Positions 9,347 through 17,883 of a stretch of 64,000 nt of DNA are shown piece after piece. The notes under the pieces are model-generated. The model saw nothing but the letters and a program-made list of their open reading frames with translations, did no database searches and was not told the origin of the DNA. This DNA is from GCA-2746605 sp963710615 (GTDB taxonomy: Bacteria; Bacteroidota; Ignavibacteria; Ignavibacteriales; Melioribacteraceae). A program made the position numbers and the translations under genes. The stretch is taken from assembly GCA_963710615.1 (NCBI GenBank), contig CAVQBF010000008.1:186001-250000 (forward strand), read 5' to 3'. Positions within the stretch are counted from its first letter, which is position 1; the number at the start of each line of letters is the position of its first letter.

Positions 9347-10890
9347 TGCAAATTATTTTTATTACTTGATAAATGTATTACAAAACCAACAATTGTGGAA
9401 ATTACAATTGCAGAGGCTGAAGCAATTGCCGGGTTACGAACTGTACCAGTTAAATATTTTGTAAAATAACCAAATTCAAGACCAAATTCAGATACTAAGA
9501 AAGGAAGAAAATAGTAAACCGAAAAATGAATTCCCAAAGCTACAATAGTTGCTGTTAATGGAGCTGCCAATTTTACATCTTTAAAGAAGATACCGAATAA
9601 TATTGGGATAAAAGCTGCAGAGAAAAAAGCATAAACACCATTTTGAGCTAATATACCTACACTTAATTTGGGGTTAACTAACTGATCATAAGAAATAAAG
9701 CCGGCAACAATTGCTAAAACAATTATGGTAAATCTATTTATTAGAACAAAACCCATTTCCGATTTTATTTTTTCACCAAAGATTGGTTTAATAATATCTG
9801 ATGTAATTGTAGTTGAAACTGATTGTATTAGCCCTTCCAAAGTTGACATACCTGCTGATATTAAACCAAGCACAACTAATAATCCTATAGCAACAGCAAT
9901 TGTTCCATCTGCGAAAGTTTTAACTACATATGCAGGGATAATTCCATCATTCTTTAGTGGAACTCCTTCGACCATTAGATCAGGAAAAGTTAATCTTGCA
10001 TAAAAACCGGCAAAAACAACCAAAAAGAAAAGAACCTCTACGATAACACTAACAACTAAAAATTTATTAACATCTTTCTCACTTTTCAATAGAAGAGATT
10101 TCGTGATTATATGAGGTTGACAAACAACCGCTATTCCAACTATAAACTGACAAACAATAATTTCAAAAAGATCTCTAAAAAGAGGTGAATCTGCATTTGT
10201 GATCTTGGTCAAATTAGGATCAATTCCACTCAGCTTATCTAGAAATGAATTAATACCGCCGCTAAAATGCTCATAACCTGATGTAAGCAATACAGTGGCA
10301 ACAATTATCATTATAACTGCCTGAACTGTATTTGTGTATACCATGGAGTTAGCTCCACCAAACATCATATAACCAAAGACAAATGTTATAATACTAACAA
10401 GAACATACAGCTCATTTATATTTAATGATTTCGAGAGAACTTTTGTTAATGCTACAACAATTAAGACAATAAAAGTAATTAACAATAATGATAGAAAAGC
10501 CATAAACAATGAATAACCATTACTATTGTATCGTTTTCCAATCCATTGAGCAAGCGTTAAAGCTTTAATTGACTGACCGTATTTTTGAAAACTTTTAGTG
10601 AGAACGATTAGCGAAAAAAGTGATCCTAATGGGAAAACTAGCCCAAATGAAATAAATCCAGCTAAACCATAATTGGCAATAAATCCTGGATTGATAACAA
10701 ATGTAGCAGCACTTGTCATTGATGCTGCAAGAGATAATCCGACAGAAACCGGTGAAAAGTTAATATTACCGATTGCATAATCAGATAAACTTTTTGTTTT
10801 AACAGCACCACGGATAACAAAGTAAAGAATTACTGTGACGTAAATTGCTATTAAAAACCAAGTGCCAATTACTAGTGATGAACTAGCCAT
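9343..10890 (-). CDS. sodium:solute symporter family transporter
   Basis: 515 residues with about 13 hydrophobic helices. It shows the SSS-family beginning: a first helix, then LSDYAIGN and a second helix region SVGLSLAASMTSAATFVINPG containing the conserved sodium-site serines and alanines, followed by GLAGFISFG. It imports an organic solute with Na+ across the inner membrane. It starts 14 bp after the KAS III-like gene and overlaps the ligase start by 4 bp (ATGA), so transport and CoA activation are translationally linked. The probable substrate is a small carboxylate. Sugar, proline or pantothenate symporters belong to the same family and cannot be formally excluded. Confidence 0.85.
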   Translation of the reverse strand: MASSSLVIGTWFLIAIYVTVILYFVIRGAVKTKSLSDYAIGNINFSPVSVGLSLAASMTSAATFVINPGFIANYGLAGFISFGLVFPLGSLFSLIVLTKSFQKYGQSIKALTLAQWIGKRYNSNGYSLFMAFLSLLLITFIVLIVVALTKVLSKSLNINELYVLVSIITFVFGYMMFGGANSMVYTNTVQAVIMIIVATVLLTSGYEHFSGGINSFLDKLSGIDPNLTKITNADSPLFRDLFEIIVCQFIVGIAVVCQPHIITKSLLLKSEKDVNKFLVVSVIVEVLFFLVVFAGFYARLTFPDLMVEGVPLKNDGIIPAYVVKTFADGTIAVAIGLLVVLGLISAGMSTLEGLIQSVSTTITSDIIKPIFGEKIKSEMGFVLINRFTIIVLAIVAGFISYDQLVNPKLSVGILAQNGVYAFFSAAFIPILFGIFFKDVKLAAPLTATIVALGIHFSVYYFLPFLVSEFGLEFGYFTKYLTGTVRNPAIASASAIVISTIVGFVIHLSSNKNNLQ

Positions 10891-10903
10891 TTAACTCTCT
10901 CAA

Positions 10904-11893
10904 CTAATATTTGTAAATTGCTCCGGCAACAGAAAATCCACCGCCGGAACCAACCATTATAAAAATATCGCCCCTTTCAAGCTTGTTCTGCTTTAACGCA
11001 TCTTGAAATGAAATTGGAATACATGCAGAACCGGTATAGCCATAATAATGCATACTGGTTTGAGCTTTTTCTCTGGGAAGATCAAGATTATCCATTGTTT
11101 CCCAAATACTATTTATATTTATTTGCGTAAATAAAAATAGTTTCACATCTTCTAATTTTATTGAGGCTCGTTCCACAAGTTCATTAATAATCTTTGACCA
11201 TGTATTCGGATTTAATTCAGGTGGAAATTTCTTTGCAATAGTAAGAAGATGCTTCTTATCATCAATAACTTCTTTTGTGATTGGAGTATTTGTCCCACCT
11301 GCATAAATGCCCATATAATCGTGATATTCACCCAGTGTAATCAATTTACTAGCAAGTAATCCAGCTTCATCATTTTCTTTCGATTCCAAAATCATACATC
11401 CAGCACCATCAGCAAACAAATTAACTGTTTTTTTGTCCATCATATTAAGATACTTGCTCATTGCATAAGCACCAATAACCATTACAGTATTATAGTTTTC
11501 ATCTGCTTTTATAAACTTTGCCGCAGTATCCAATGCTGTTACAAATCCAGCACAAGCAGTATTAATATCGAAAGTTGCAGCGTTTTTTAATCCAAGCAAA
11601 AATTGAACCTTTGATGATGTTGAAGGAGAAATGTATTCCGGAGTATCAGTAGCAACTATTAATAAATCAATTTCTTCGGGAGATACGTTACCATTTTTCA
11701 TTGCTGCTTTTCCCGCCTCAAACGCAAGATCAGCTGTTGATTGATTTTCTTTGCACCAGCGTCTTTCATAAATTTTTACAAATTCTTCCAGCCAATCGCT
11801 TACATTTTCACCAAGCAATTCGTCAAAGTAATTATTCTTGATTACTCTTTCAGGGACATACATTCCAGATGATTTAATTACTGCGCTTCTCAT
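10904..11893 (-). CDS. KAS III-like (FabH superfamily) protein 1
   Basis: 329 residues, typical FabH length and fold: N-terminal AVIKSSGMYVPERV, nucleophile Cys114 in NTACAGF, then FADGAGCMILE and the C-terminal MVGSGGGFSVAGAIYKY. The histidine motif HQAN of FabH is replaced by TQIN (Thr256), and the Asn of GNTS by Tyr286 in YYGYTGSACIP. With Cys kept but His and Asn lost, decarboxylating condensation is unlikely; acyl transfer or a structural role with the second KAS III-like protein is more plausible. It lies 9 bp after the fabG-like gene and 13 bp before the symporter gene. It is probably not the fatty-acid FabH of the cell. Confidence 0.78.
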   Translation of the reverse strand: MRSAVIKSSGMYVPERVIKNNYFDELLGENVSDWLEEFVKIYERRWCKENQSTADLAFEAGKAAMKNGNVSPEEIDLLIVATDTPEYISPSTSSKVQFLLGLKNAATFDINTACAGFVTALDTAAKFIKADENYNTVMVIGAYAMSKYLNMMDKKTVNLFADGAGCMILESKENDEAGLLASKLITLGEYHDYMGIYAGGTNTPITKEVIDDKKHLLTIAKKFPPELNPNTWSKIINELVERASIKLEDVKLFLFTQININSIWETMDNLDLPREKAQTSMHYYGYTGSACIPISFQDALKQNKLERGDIFIMVGSGGGFSVAGAIYKY

Positions 11894-11902
11894 TCATTAT
11901 CC

Positions 11903-12646
11903 TTATGTAATAATTCCACCGTCTACACTTAAAGTAGCACCGTTAATAAATGAAGCTTCTTCGCTGGCCAAGAATAGATAAGCATTTGCAATGTCTTCCG
12001 GTTTACCTAATCTCCCAAGTGGAGTTTTTTCTTCCATCATTTTTATTACATTCTCCGGCATTGCTTTAACCATTTCTGTTGCAATAAAACCTGGTGCTAT
12101 GGCATTTACATTAATACCTTTTCTGCCCAACTCCCTTGCCCATACTTTAGTCATACCGATAACTCCCGATTTTGTAGCTACATAATTTGTTTGACCAAAA
12201 TTACCATATAATCCAACTACTGAAGATGCATTGATGATTTTACCGAAACCTTTTTCCAGCATTTTTTGCGATATTAATTGTGTACAATTAAATACGCCAG
12301 TTAAATTAACGTCAATAACTTGCTGCCATTGCTCCGAGGTCATTTTTTTGAGAGTAGAGTCTCTGGTAATACCTGCATTATTAACAAGAATATCAATTGT
12401 TCCATACTTTGCAATTACTTTATCCACATTTTCCTTTACATCTTCATAATCGGCTACATTTACTTTGAAAAATTCAGTTCTGTTACCTTGACTTTTTAAT
12501 TCTTCACAAAATTCTTTTCCTTTCTCTTGATCAATATCCCAAACCGCAACAGTTGCGCCTTCTTCTAAAAACTTTATGGTTGTTGATTTTCCAATCCCTT
12601 GAGCTCCGCCGGTAATTACAGCAATTTTGTTTTCTAGTCTTTTCAT
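11903..12646 (-). CDS. FabG-like short-chain dehydrogenase/reductase
   Basis: 247 residues, classical SDR. Visible are the nucleotide-binding TGGAQGIGKS near residue 13, NNAG, the catalytic Ser in NASSVVG, Tyr and Lys in YVATKSG, and the IAPGFIATEM and SVDGG ends typical of 3-oxoacyl-ACP or acetoacetyl-CoA reductases. It would interconvert a 3-hydroxyacyl and 3-oxoacyl thioester with NAD(P)H. A good Shine-Dalgarno (AAGGAAAT) precedes the ATG. It is the first gene after the regulator, and an 18-bp palindrome lies 27 bp upstream. In this cluster a role as 3-hydroxyacyl-CoA dehydrogenase ahead of the thiolase fits better than fatty-acid synthesis. Confidence 0.85.
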   Translation of the reverse strand: MKRLENKIAVITGGAQGIGKSTTIKFLEEGATVAVWDIDQEKGKEFCEELKSQGNRTEFFKVNVADYEDVKENVDKVIAKYGTIDILVNNAGITRDSTLKKMTSEQWQQVIDVNLTGVFNCTQLISQKMLEKGFGKIINASSVVGLYGNFGQTNYVATKSGVIGMTKVWARELGRKGINVNAIAPGFIATEMVKAMPENVIKMMEEKTPLGRLGKPEDIANAYLFLASEEASFINGATLSVDGGIIT

Positions 12647-12672
12647 TTTGATATTTCCTTTATATTTGCAAC

Positions 12673-12690
12673 GTTTGAAAATTTTAAAAC
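12673..12690. promoter_or_regulatory. probable regulator operator upstream of the fabG-like gene
   Basis: GTTTGAAAATTTTAAAAC is an 18-bp inverted repeat with one mismatched pair. It lies in the 60-bp gap between the regulator gene and the fabG-like start. Nearly the same sequence occurs just upstream of the regulator at 13215-13232, so it is a likely binding site of that regulator. Confidence 0.6.
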
Positions 12691-12706
12691 AATAAATTTA
12701 AAAAAT

Positions 12707-13198
12707 TTATTTACCCTTATAGATCTTCTTCCTTACAATTTGCCATTCATCAAGAAAATTTTTATAATGTTTATCCATAAGAGAATAAAATTCTTGCATC
12801 TCAGTAAGTCTTATTTTAAGCGAATCTAAATCTTTAATTTTCCTACTTTTAATCTCAGCTTGAAAATGTTCGGCTATTTTAATATTGTTCCTTATCAAAT
12901 CTATATTATTGCGAAACGCATTTTCAAAAACTTCCGGTTCAATTTCATAAAAGTCTTTTCTGCTGGTTGGCTGCCAAACTCTTCTAACTAAATGTTTGTC
13001 TCTTAACCTTCTAGTAATTTGACTGATCGGGCCTTTACTTCTATGAAGTTGCTTTGTAATTTCTTCGAGAGAAATAGGTTTTGTTGCATGGATTAGAAGA
13101 GCAACTACGTGCCCCATAAGTTTACTTAGTCCAAAAGCTTGGTAAGCGTGACCAAAGTTCATAATAAATTCTTCTTTAAGTTTATCTTTTTCGGTCAT
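12707..13198 (-). CDS. GbsR/MarR-family transcriptional regulator
   Basis: 163 residues from the ATG at 13198 (MTEKDKLK). A longer frame from a TTG at 13234 would overlap the operator-like palindrome and is less likely. A winged helix-turn-helix is visible at about residues 35-85 (HVVALLIHATKPISLEEITK, then RSKGPISQITRRLRDKHLV and RRVWQ), followed by a helical C-terminus. This is the layout of GbsR-type regulators in the MarR superfamily. It stands upstream of, and on the same strand as, the ligase/symporter cluster. Palindromes upstream of itself and of the fabG-like gene suggest autoregulation and ligand-controlled repression of the pathway. Confidence 0.78.
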   Translation of the reverse strand: MTEKDKLKEEFIMNFGHAYQAFGLSKLMGHVVALLIHATKPISLEEITKQLHRSKGPISQITRRLRDKHLVRRVWQPTSRKDFYEIEPEVFENAFRNNIDLIRNNIKIAEHFQAEIKSRKIKDLDSLKIRLTEMQEFYSLMDKHYKNFLDEWQIVRKKIYKGK

Positions 13199-13214
13199 AT
13201 TTAATGTTTGGACT

Positions 13215-13232
13215 GTTTGAAAAATTTGAAAC
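13215..13232. promoter_or_regulatory. probable autoregulatory operator
   Basis: GTTTGAAAAATTTGAAAC is an imperfect inverted repeat ending 17 bp upstream of the regulator's ATG. It shares GTTTGAAAA, TTT and AAAC at the same spacing with the palindrome at 12673-12690. Confidence 0.55.
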
Positions 13233-13300
13233 AATTAAAATATATTAAAATTGGGTATTTATGTCAAATGATTATTGTAATTATTTTTCTATCGGGAAAG

Positions 13301-13342
13301 AATATTAAGAGTACCGAAATGAGGAACGGCACTCTTAATATT
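13301..13342 (-). terminator. strong terminator of the TonB receptor operon
   Basis: AATATTAAGAGT at 13301-13312 pairs perfectly with ACTCTTAATATT at 13331-13342. The stem continues through one G-T pair and CCG/CGG, giving about 16 bp around a 10-nt loop. It begins 13 bp beyond the stop of the PorV-like gene on the minus strand. Confidence 0.75.
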
Positions 13343-13354
13343 TTGATATTCGGG

Positions 13355-14386
13355 CTAGAAGCCGAAAGATATTTGAAAGACATGGTTGGCATCGAAATAT
13401 TGAACGTCTCTGAATGCATAATCAACCATTAGATCTATATCGTCTAATTCATATTTTAGACCAAGACCGGCAGTTAAACCAAATAAATAATCTTCACTTT
13501 CAACATCAGGAGCAAATGAATACCCCCCTCTTACAAATAGGAGATTATCATATGAATATTCTGCTCCCAGTTTATATTCATCCCCCGAGAAGTTATTATT
13601 TTGAAATGAAGTTGATAATTGCAATGAATTTATATCATCAAATCTAGGTGCATAAGCAAACCCTATTTCAAATTGAGATGGGATTTCAAACGGTGCAGAA
13701 TTTGCCTGGTAAAGTTGAGGCGGACGATTAAAATCTTCTACCTTTGCTTCTTGCAGCAACCCTGCACCATCATACTGCATTTCACCTCCCAAATTCTTAA
13801 TTGCAATAGCAAAATTTAATCCGGATATGTTTCCTAAGTTTTCATAAGAGACACCCACATTAAAGGCTATACCAGTTGCATCAACTTGACCAAGAGCTTC
13901 TGAAATGTAGTTAGCTGTTACTCCTATAGCAATATTATCTGTAAGCAACTTTGAGTAACTCACTCCCGCAACCAACATTTGAGGTGAGAATGTAGCTCCT
14001 GTTCCATCGGGATCCTGAGTTGTTGTTATTAATATGTCATCTATTGCCAGCGACTTAACACTAAAAGATACTACTCCAAATTCTTCTATATTTGCCGCAA
14101 CTGCACCATACTCAACACCAATATCTGCAATATAAGACATATGAGAAAATGTAACACCAACTGCTTTACTTAGTTTGGCAACACCGGCAGGATTCCAATA
14201 TAATGCTTCAATTCCAAATGCCGATGCAATGTTTGCTCCGCCCATTGCTATTGAACGAGCGCCTACCGGAATATTGAGCTGAGAAGCTCCACCGGTACCT
14301 GTTCTGTTTCCACCAGAGCCAAATGTTACTGTTGTTGTACCCAGCAGAATAAACAGGCTTAAAAATAATTTATATTTCTTCGTCAT
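13355..14386 (-). CDS. PorV/PorQ-like outer-membrane barrel protein (UPF0164-like)
   Basis: 343 residues from the ATG at 14386, chosen because GGAG lies 8 bases upstream and a signal peptide (MTKKYKLFLSLFILLGTTTVTFG) starts there; an in-frame ATG 24 bases earlier is weaker. The mature protein starts with the hallmark LNIPVGARSIAMGGANIASA and ALYWNPAGVAKL of PorV/UPF0164 and FadL-like barrels, and ends in FQISFGF. In Bacteroidota, PorV shuttles type IX secretion cargo at the outer membrane. Here it follows a TonB receptor and a protein with a T9SS-like C-terminal domain, consistent with a dedicated export or surface-assembly unit. A general FadL-type channel is the alternative. Confidence 0.8.
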   Translation of the reverse strand: MTKKYKLFLSLFILLGTTTVTFGSGGNRTGTGGASQLNIPVGARSIAMGGANIASAFGIEALYWNPAGVAKLSKAVGVTFSHMSYIADIGVEYGAVAANIEEFGVVSFSVKSLAIDDILITTTQDPDGTGATFSPQMLVAGVSYSKLLTDNIAIGVTANYISEALGQVDATGIAFNVGVSYENLGNISGLNFAIAIKNLGGEMQYDGAGLLQEAKVEDFNRPPQLYQANSAPFEIPSQFEIGFAYAPRFDDINSLQLSTSFQNNNFSGDEYKLGAEYSYDNLLFVRGGYSFAPDVESEDYLFGLTAGLGLKYELDDIDLMVDYAFRDVQYFDANHVFQISFGF

Positions 14387-14414
14387 TTTAACTCCATTAT
14401 TTTTAAACATTTAA

Positions 14415-17400
14415 TTAAAATCTATCAAGTATTTGCTGTTCTTGTATAATTGCTAATTTCAAGATTTTAGTCTTTCCAATTTCATCCATATCTATGTAAG
14501 CTATATATAACCCGCTTGCAACGGGCAATCCATCCATATTAGCCAAATCCCATCTTTGAAATTGCGAACTATTTTCTTTGACAATTGTTTTAACATGAAC
14601 ACCAGCTAGATTGAAGATTCTAATTGTTGCTTTTTGAGGTAAATGACTAAATGTCACAAACCTATTGTATTTATTTATTTCTTCTGAGTTAACAGCATAG
14701 TAAGGATTAGGGAAAACATTAATTTTTTCTACTTCTTCAGCTGCTAAGCTTGAACTATTTGCCGGGGCAGGCGATGTAAAGTAAAACTCATCAACTCCAG
14801 CAGCATTTGGGATTGTCATTCTTATTCTAAATACAGATCCAACTTCAGGAATTTCTTCTATTCCACCATCCCCTTGATTTTGGTTCCAATTCATCAGCAT
14901 CATTCTTGCAAAATATTCTGTCCACTCGTTTCCCCTTGTATCAGGATTGCCTGATATAGCTGCTTGATAGCCTGCATCTCCAGGAGATTGATCCCCAGGC
15001 ATATACCAATAAACCCAATCAGAAGCAGGGTCATTATTTCCTCCTGATGCTTCATGGTCAAGAGTGAAGCCCCATGTTGGGGGGAAAGGAGTTCCAACTG
15101 TATCAGCTTCGTCTAATATTACCGGTATCATCCTAACATCATCACTTGGATTATCTAGATTTGGACCAAGGAACCAGAGTTCGAAAGGTACCGGATATGT
15201 TCCAGCTACAATATTTCCTTCATGGAATTCTGACGGCCACACAGCCATGCCACCTTCTGCAGTAAATCTCATTTCTAAATTATTTGGAATCAGTAAAGGC
15301 CAACTGCTTCCATCTCTAGTCCATCGTCCGATTGCAGCATCGTGATCACCAATATTTTTCCCTCCGGCAACAACAAAGAAAAATCCGCCAGCTGCTTGCA
15401 TAGCATCATCAATTCCCAATGCCCCACCGTTGGGAGATAATGCTACATCTCTATACCAATCAGCCGAAATTGCACCAACATCTGTTGGGGGAGGTGTCAT
15501 TTCATAAGAAGCAAGTCCAGAATTTGGAATTGGTCCATTAGCATTTGATATCAAATCAATTGCTTTTATATCTAAGGGTGCACCAGAAACTCTGATTTGT
15601 AAACCATCGATAATAGGCGATTCTTCGTCAGCACTTTGATTTGTTTGATTCTCTAACAGTCTTTTACCATCTGACCTATCTAAATGCCAAACATCAACAG
15701 TTTCTTCAGAAACAGCCCCTGTATCGTCAACAGTTACTACTGTCATTTTATCAAATGTAACAGTATAGTTTAAACCCGTTAGTTTCGTTGGATCAACCAC
15801 TATTGGATAAACGTAACCATCACTGGCACCTTCTGCTGCAGTTAAATTTCGAGAAACATCAAGAGTATCCGCATATCCAGCTTCAAAAACATCTCCCGGA
15901 TTTTTGCTATGCGGCACTACAGTAAAAACTTGCAACGGGTTTTCAAGATTATTTGGGACTACATTAGCAGGGTTATAACTATATGCAGTAACTGCAAAAT
16001 AATATCTAACTCCGTTAATTAATGGTGTCCCACCTTTAATTGCATCGGTTCTAATATCAAGATAACGTTTTATTTCCGTATCATTTCCAAACTGGACAGG
16101 TACGTTTACAACTTCACCGGTTTTTGTATCAAATATATCATCCTTTATTTTTCCAATTCCATCAGATATGTCAAAAGTTGCAATTCTTATTCCTGCTGAT
16201 ACATCAGCTGATGTTGAAGGCAGTTGATATACGTTGTAACCTTGAAAGGCAAATCCTTTATCATTAGTTGATTCTGTCTCCATTACTCTTTCTTGGTTTT
16301 CTCCCCAATTAAGAACAATCTGTCTGTCTAATTCAACAGCACTGACCTCCGGAGCTTTTGGAGGAACCGGAAGATTAAAGAAGTTATCATAAGCTAACTG
16401 CGCTTGTTGATCATAAAACTTCAACAATCCAATAGCTGATATTCTATCAACACCTTCTATGGCGCCTGCAAATATTTGTGCAACAACTACTTCTTGTGTA
16501 TCACCCACAGCCATTGTAAATGGACCGGATGCCGACCCAATTCTCCTATCACCACCACCTAGTACTTGTCCATCAATCCAGCCAGTCCTTGTTTGGGGAT
16601 CACCCGGTAAAACAAAGGATGTCGGCTGATTTGTATTAGGATCAATAAACGGATCGCCCGTTAAACCAACTTTCCCTTGAAAGAAATTATAAAATTGAGT
16701 AGAACCTTGAGCATCTCCTTGTGTCGGGTCAACTACGGTTGCGTCTCCGCGAGCAAAATAGTAAAATGCAGTCATAGGCAAATTAATTTTCCCTGGTCCA
16801 ACTATTTTGCCACCAAAAATGCCATAATCCATAGCATCGTCTATACCATTTTTATTTCTGTCCTCTCCTTCTATTCCATCGAGTATTGGACCTTGAAAAA
16901 AATCAAATCCGACTGCAGGAGGAGGCAAAGGGTTATAAGTTGCATCATTAGCTTGTGCATTATAACAATAGCCTAGACTTAATGTAGTATCGCAACCGGC
17001 AAAATCATCACTTGCATTTCCTAAATCAACATCAGACCACATAGAGACATACATATCTTGGAAATCTGTCTGTGATTTATTAATAATTTTATATTTTCTA
17101 AAAAATGTATTGCCCAATGCACCAGTTTGTGCATAAGCCCAAAATGTTGCTTGCATCTCAATACCCAAGGGTTGAGCGCCATATAAAAATGTTGTAATTG
17201 TAGGATCCAGATCATTAGCAACAAACCAAATTGTTTGATCTGCACCCGGCACTCCCGGTATATCAACATTAGGATCATAAAGACCATTACCGTCAAGATC
17301 ATTAAATTCAGCTCCATCACCAACAGGCCATTCAACCCAATCTAATTCATATTGTTCTCTAATTGCTTCAGCTGATGTTCCTTCATCAATTGCTTCACTT

Positions 17401-17846
17401 GATAAATCCACAAAAGGTCCGCCAGGATAAATATCAGGGCGTACTCTGTAAATTCTATTTTTCGGTAGTTCCGGATCTTCAGCTGAACCATCTGGGAGAA
17501 TTTTACCTGGTTGTAATCCTTGTCTATAAGCTGAACCTCCAACTCTTACTTGAGGATCTCCAGCAATTTTTGCACCCCAAAGTAATCCGGATTCAAAAAC
17601 TGCTGCTTTCCCACTACCTTTTGGAAATACAGCCCCGGAATTTCCGGATGGATCAATATCAGAGTTTCCATCATTATAAATAAGTGTTGATACATTATTT
17701 ATATTCATGTATGTTCTTGATGGAGAGCCCGTAATTTTTTTTAGTGAATTTCTCTCACTTTTATCACCTTCTGCAAAGTACTGAGTTGTAATTAACAACA
17801 TGCTCAGAAGGATGAAAAAGAAGAGATATACTTTATTTGTTTTCAT
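14415..17846 (-). CDS. large secreted protein with T9SS-like C-terminal domain
   Basis: 1143 residues from the ATG at 17846 (AGGAG 9 bases upstream; signal peptide MKTNKVYLFFFILLSMLL). The body is extracellular in character: beta-rich, Asp/Gly/Asn-rich, almost free of Cys. A region around residues 500-640 resembles a fibronectin-III fold (PKAPEVSAVELDRQIVLNW, later YYFAVTAYSYNP). The end resembles a type IX sorting/Por secretion domain: FPNPYYAVN, ATIRIFNLAGVHVKTI, ASGLYIAYID and KILKLAII. It lies between a TonB receptor and a PorV-like barrel, 36 bp from the former. Function is unknown; a surface or structural role in the same transport unit is inferred. The C-terminal tail (QEQQILDRF) is longer than usual for the sorting domain. 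Confidence 0.72.
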   Translation of the reverse strand: MKTNKVYLFFFILLSMLLITTQYFAEGDKSERNSLKKITGSPSRTYMNINNVSTLIYNDGNSDIDPSGNSGAVFPKGSGKAAVFESGLLWGAKIAGDPQVRVGGSAYRQGLQPGKILPDGSAEDPELPKNRIYRVRPDIYPGGPFVDLSSEAIDEGTSAEAIREQYELDWVEWPVGDGAEFNDLDGNGLYDPNVDIPGVPGADQTIWFVANDLDPTITTFLYGAQPLGIEMQATFWAYAQTGALGNTFFRKYKIINKSQTDFQDMYVSMWSDVDLGNASDDFAGCDTTLSLGYCYNAQANDATYNPLPPPAVGFDFFQGPILDGIEGEDRNKNGIDDAMDYGIFGGKIVGPGKINLPMTAFYYFARGDATVVDPTQGDAQGSTQFYNFFQGKVGLTGDPFIDPNTNQPTSFVLPGDPQTRTGWIDGQVLGGGDRRIGSASGPFTMAVGDTQEVVVAQIFAGAIEGVDRISAIGLLKFYDQQAQLAYDNFFNLPVPPKAPEVSAVELDRQIVLNWGENQERVMETESTNDKGFAFQGYNVYQLPSTSADVSAGIRIATFDISDGIGKIKDDIFDTKTGEVVNVPVQFGNDTEIKRYLDIRTDAIKGGTPLINGVRYYFAVTAYSYNPANVVPNNLENPLQVFTVVPHSKNPGDVFEAGYADTLDVSRNLTAAEGASDGYVYPIVVDPTKLTGLNYTVTFDKMTVVTVDDTGAVSEETVDVWHLDRSDGKRLLENQTNQSADEESPIIDGLQIRVSGAPLDIKAIDLISNANGPIPNSGLASYEMTPPPTDVGAISADWYRDVALSPNGGALGIDDAMQAAGGFFFVVAGGKNIGDHDAAIGRWTRDGSSWPLLIPNNLEMRFTAEGGMAVWPSEFHEGNIVAGTYPVPFELWFLGPNLDNPSDDVRMIPVILDEADTVGTPFPPTWGFTLDHEASGGNNDPASDWVYWYMPGDQSPGDAGYQAAISGNPDTRGNEWTEYFARMMLMNWNQNQGDGGIEEIPEVGSVFRIRMTIPNAAGVDEFYFTSPAPANSSSLAAEEVEKINVFPNPYYAVNSEEINKYNRFVTFSHLPQKATIRIFNLAGVHVKTIVKENSSQFQRWDLANMDGLPVASGLYIAYIDMDEIGKTKILKLAIIQEQQILDRF

Positions 17847-17883
17847 AAATATTACTCCTATTTCAATTTTAATTACATTCAAA

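Noticed and set aside
2340..12646. Resemblance to the OleABCD long-chain olefin pathway (KAS III-like, alpha/beta-hydrolase, ligase, reductase)
   Set aside because: The hydrolase is an exported lipoprotein, the reductase is a 247-residue FabG-type rather than an extended SDR, and the KAS III-like proteins lack the intact Cys-His-Asn set of OleA.
12707..13234. Longer regulator start at the TTG at 13234
   Set aside because: It would place the operator-like palindrome inside the gene. The ATG at 13198 begins a typical regulator N-terminus.
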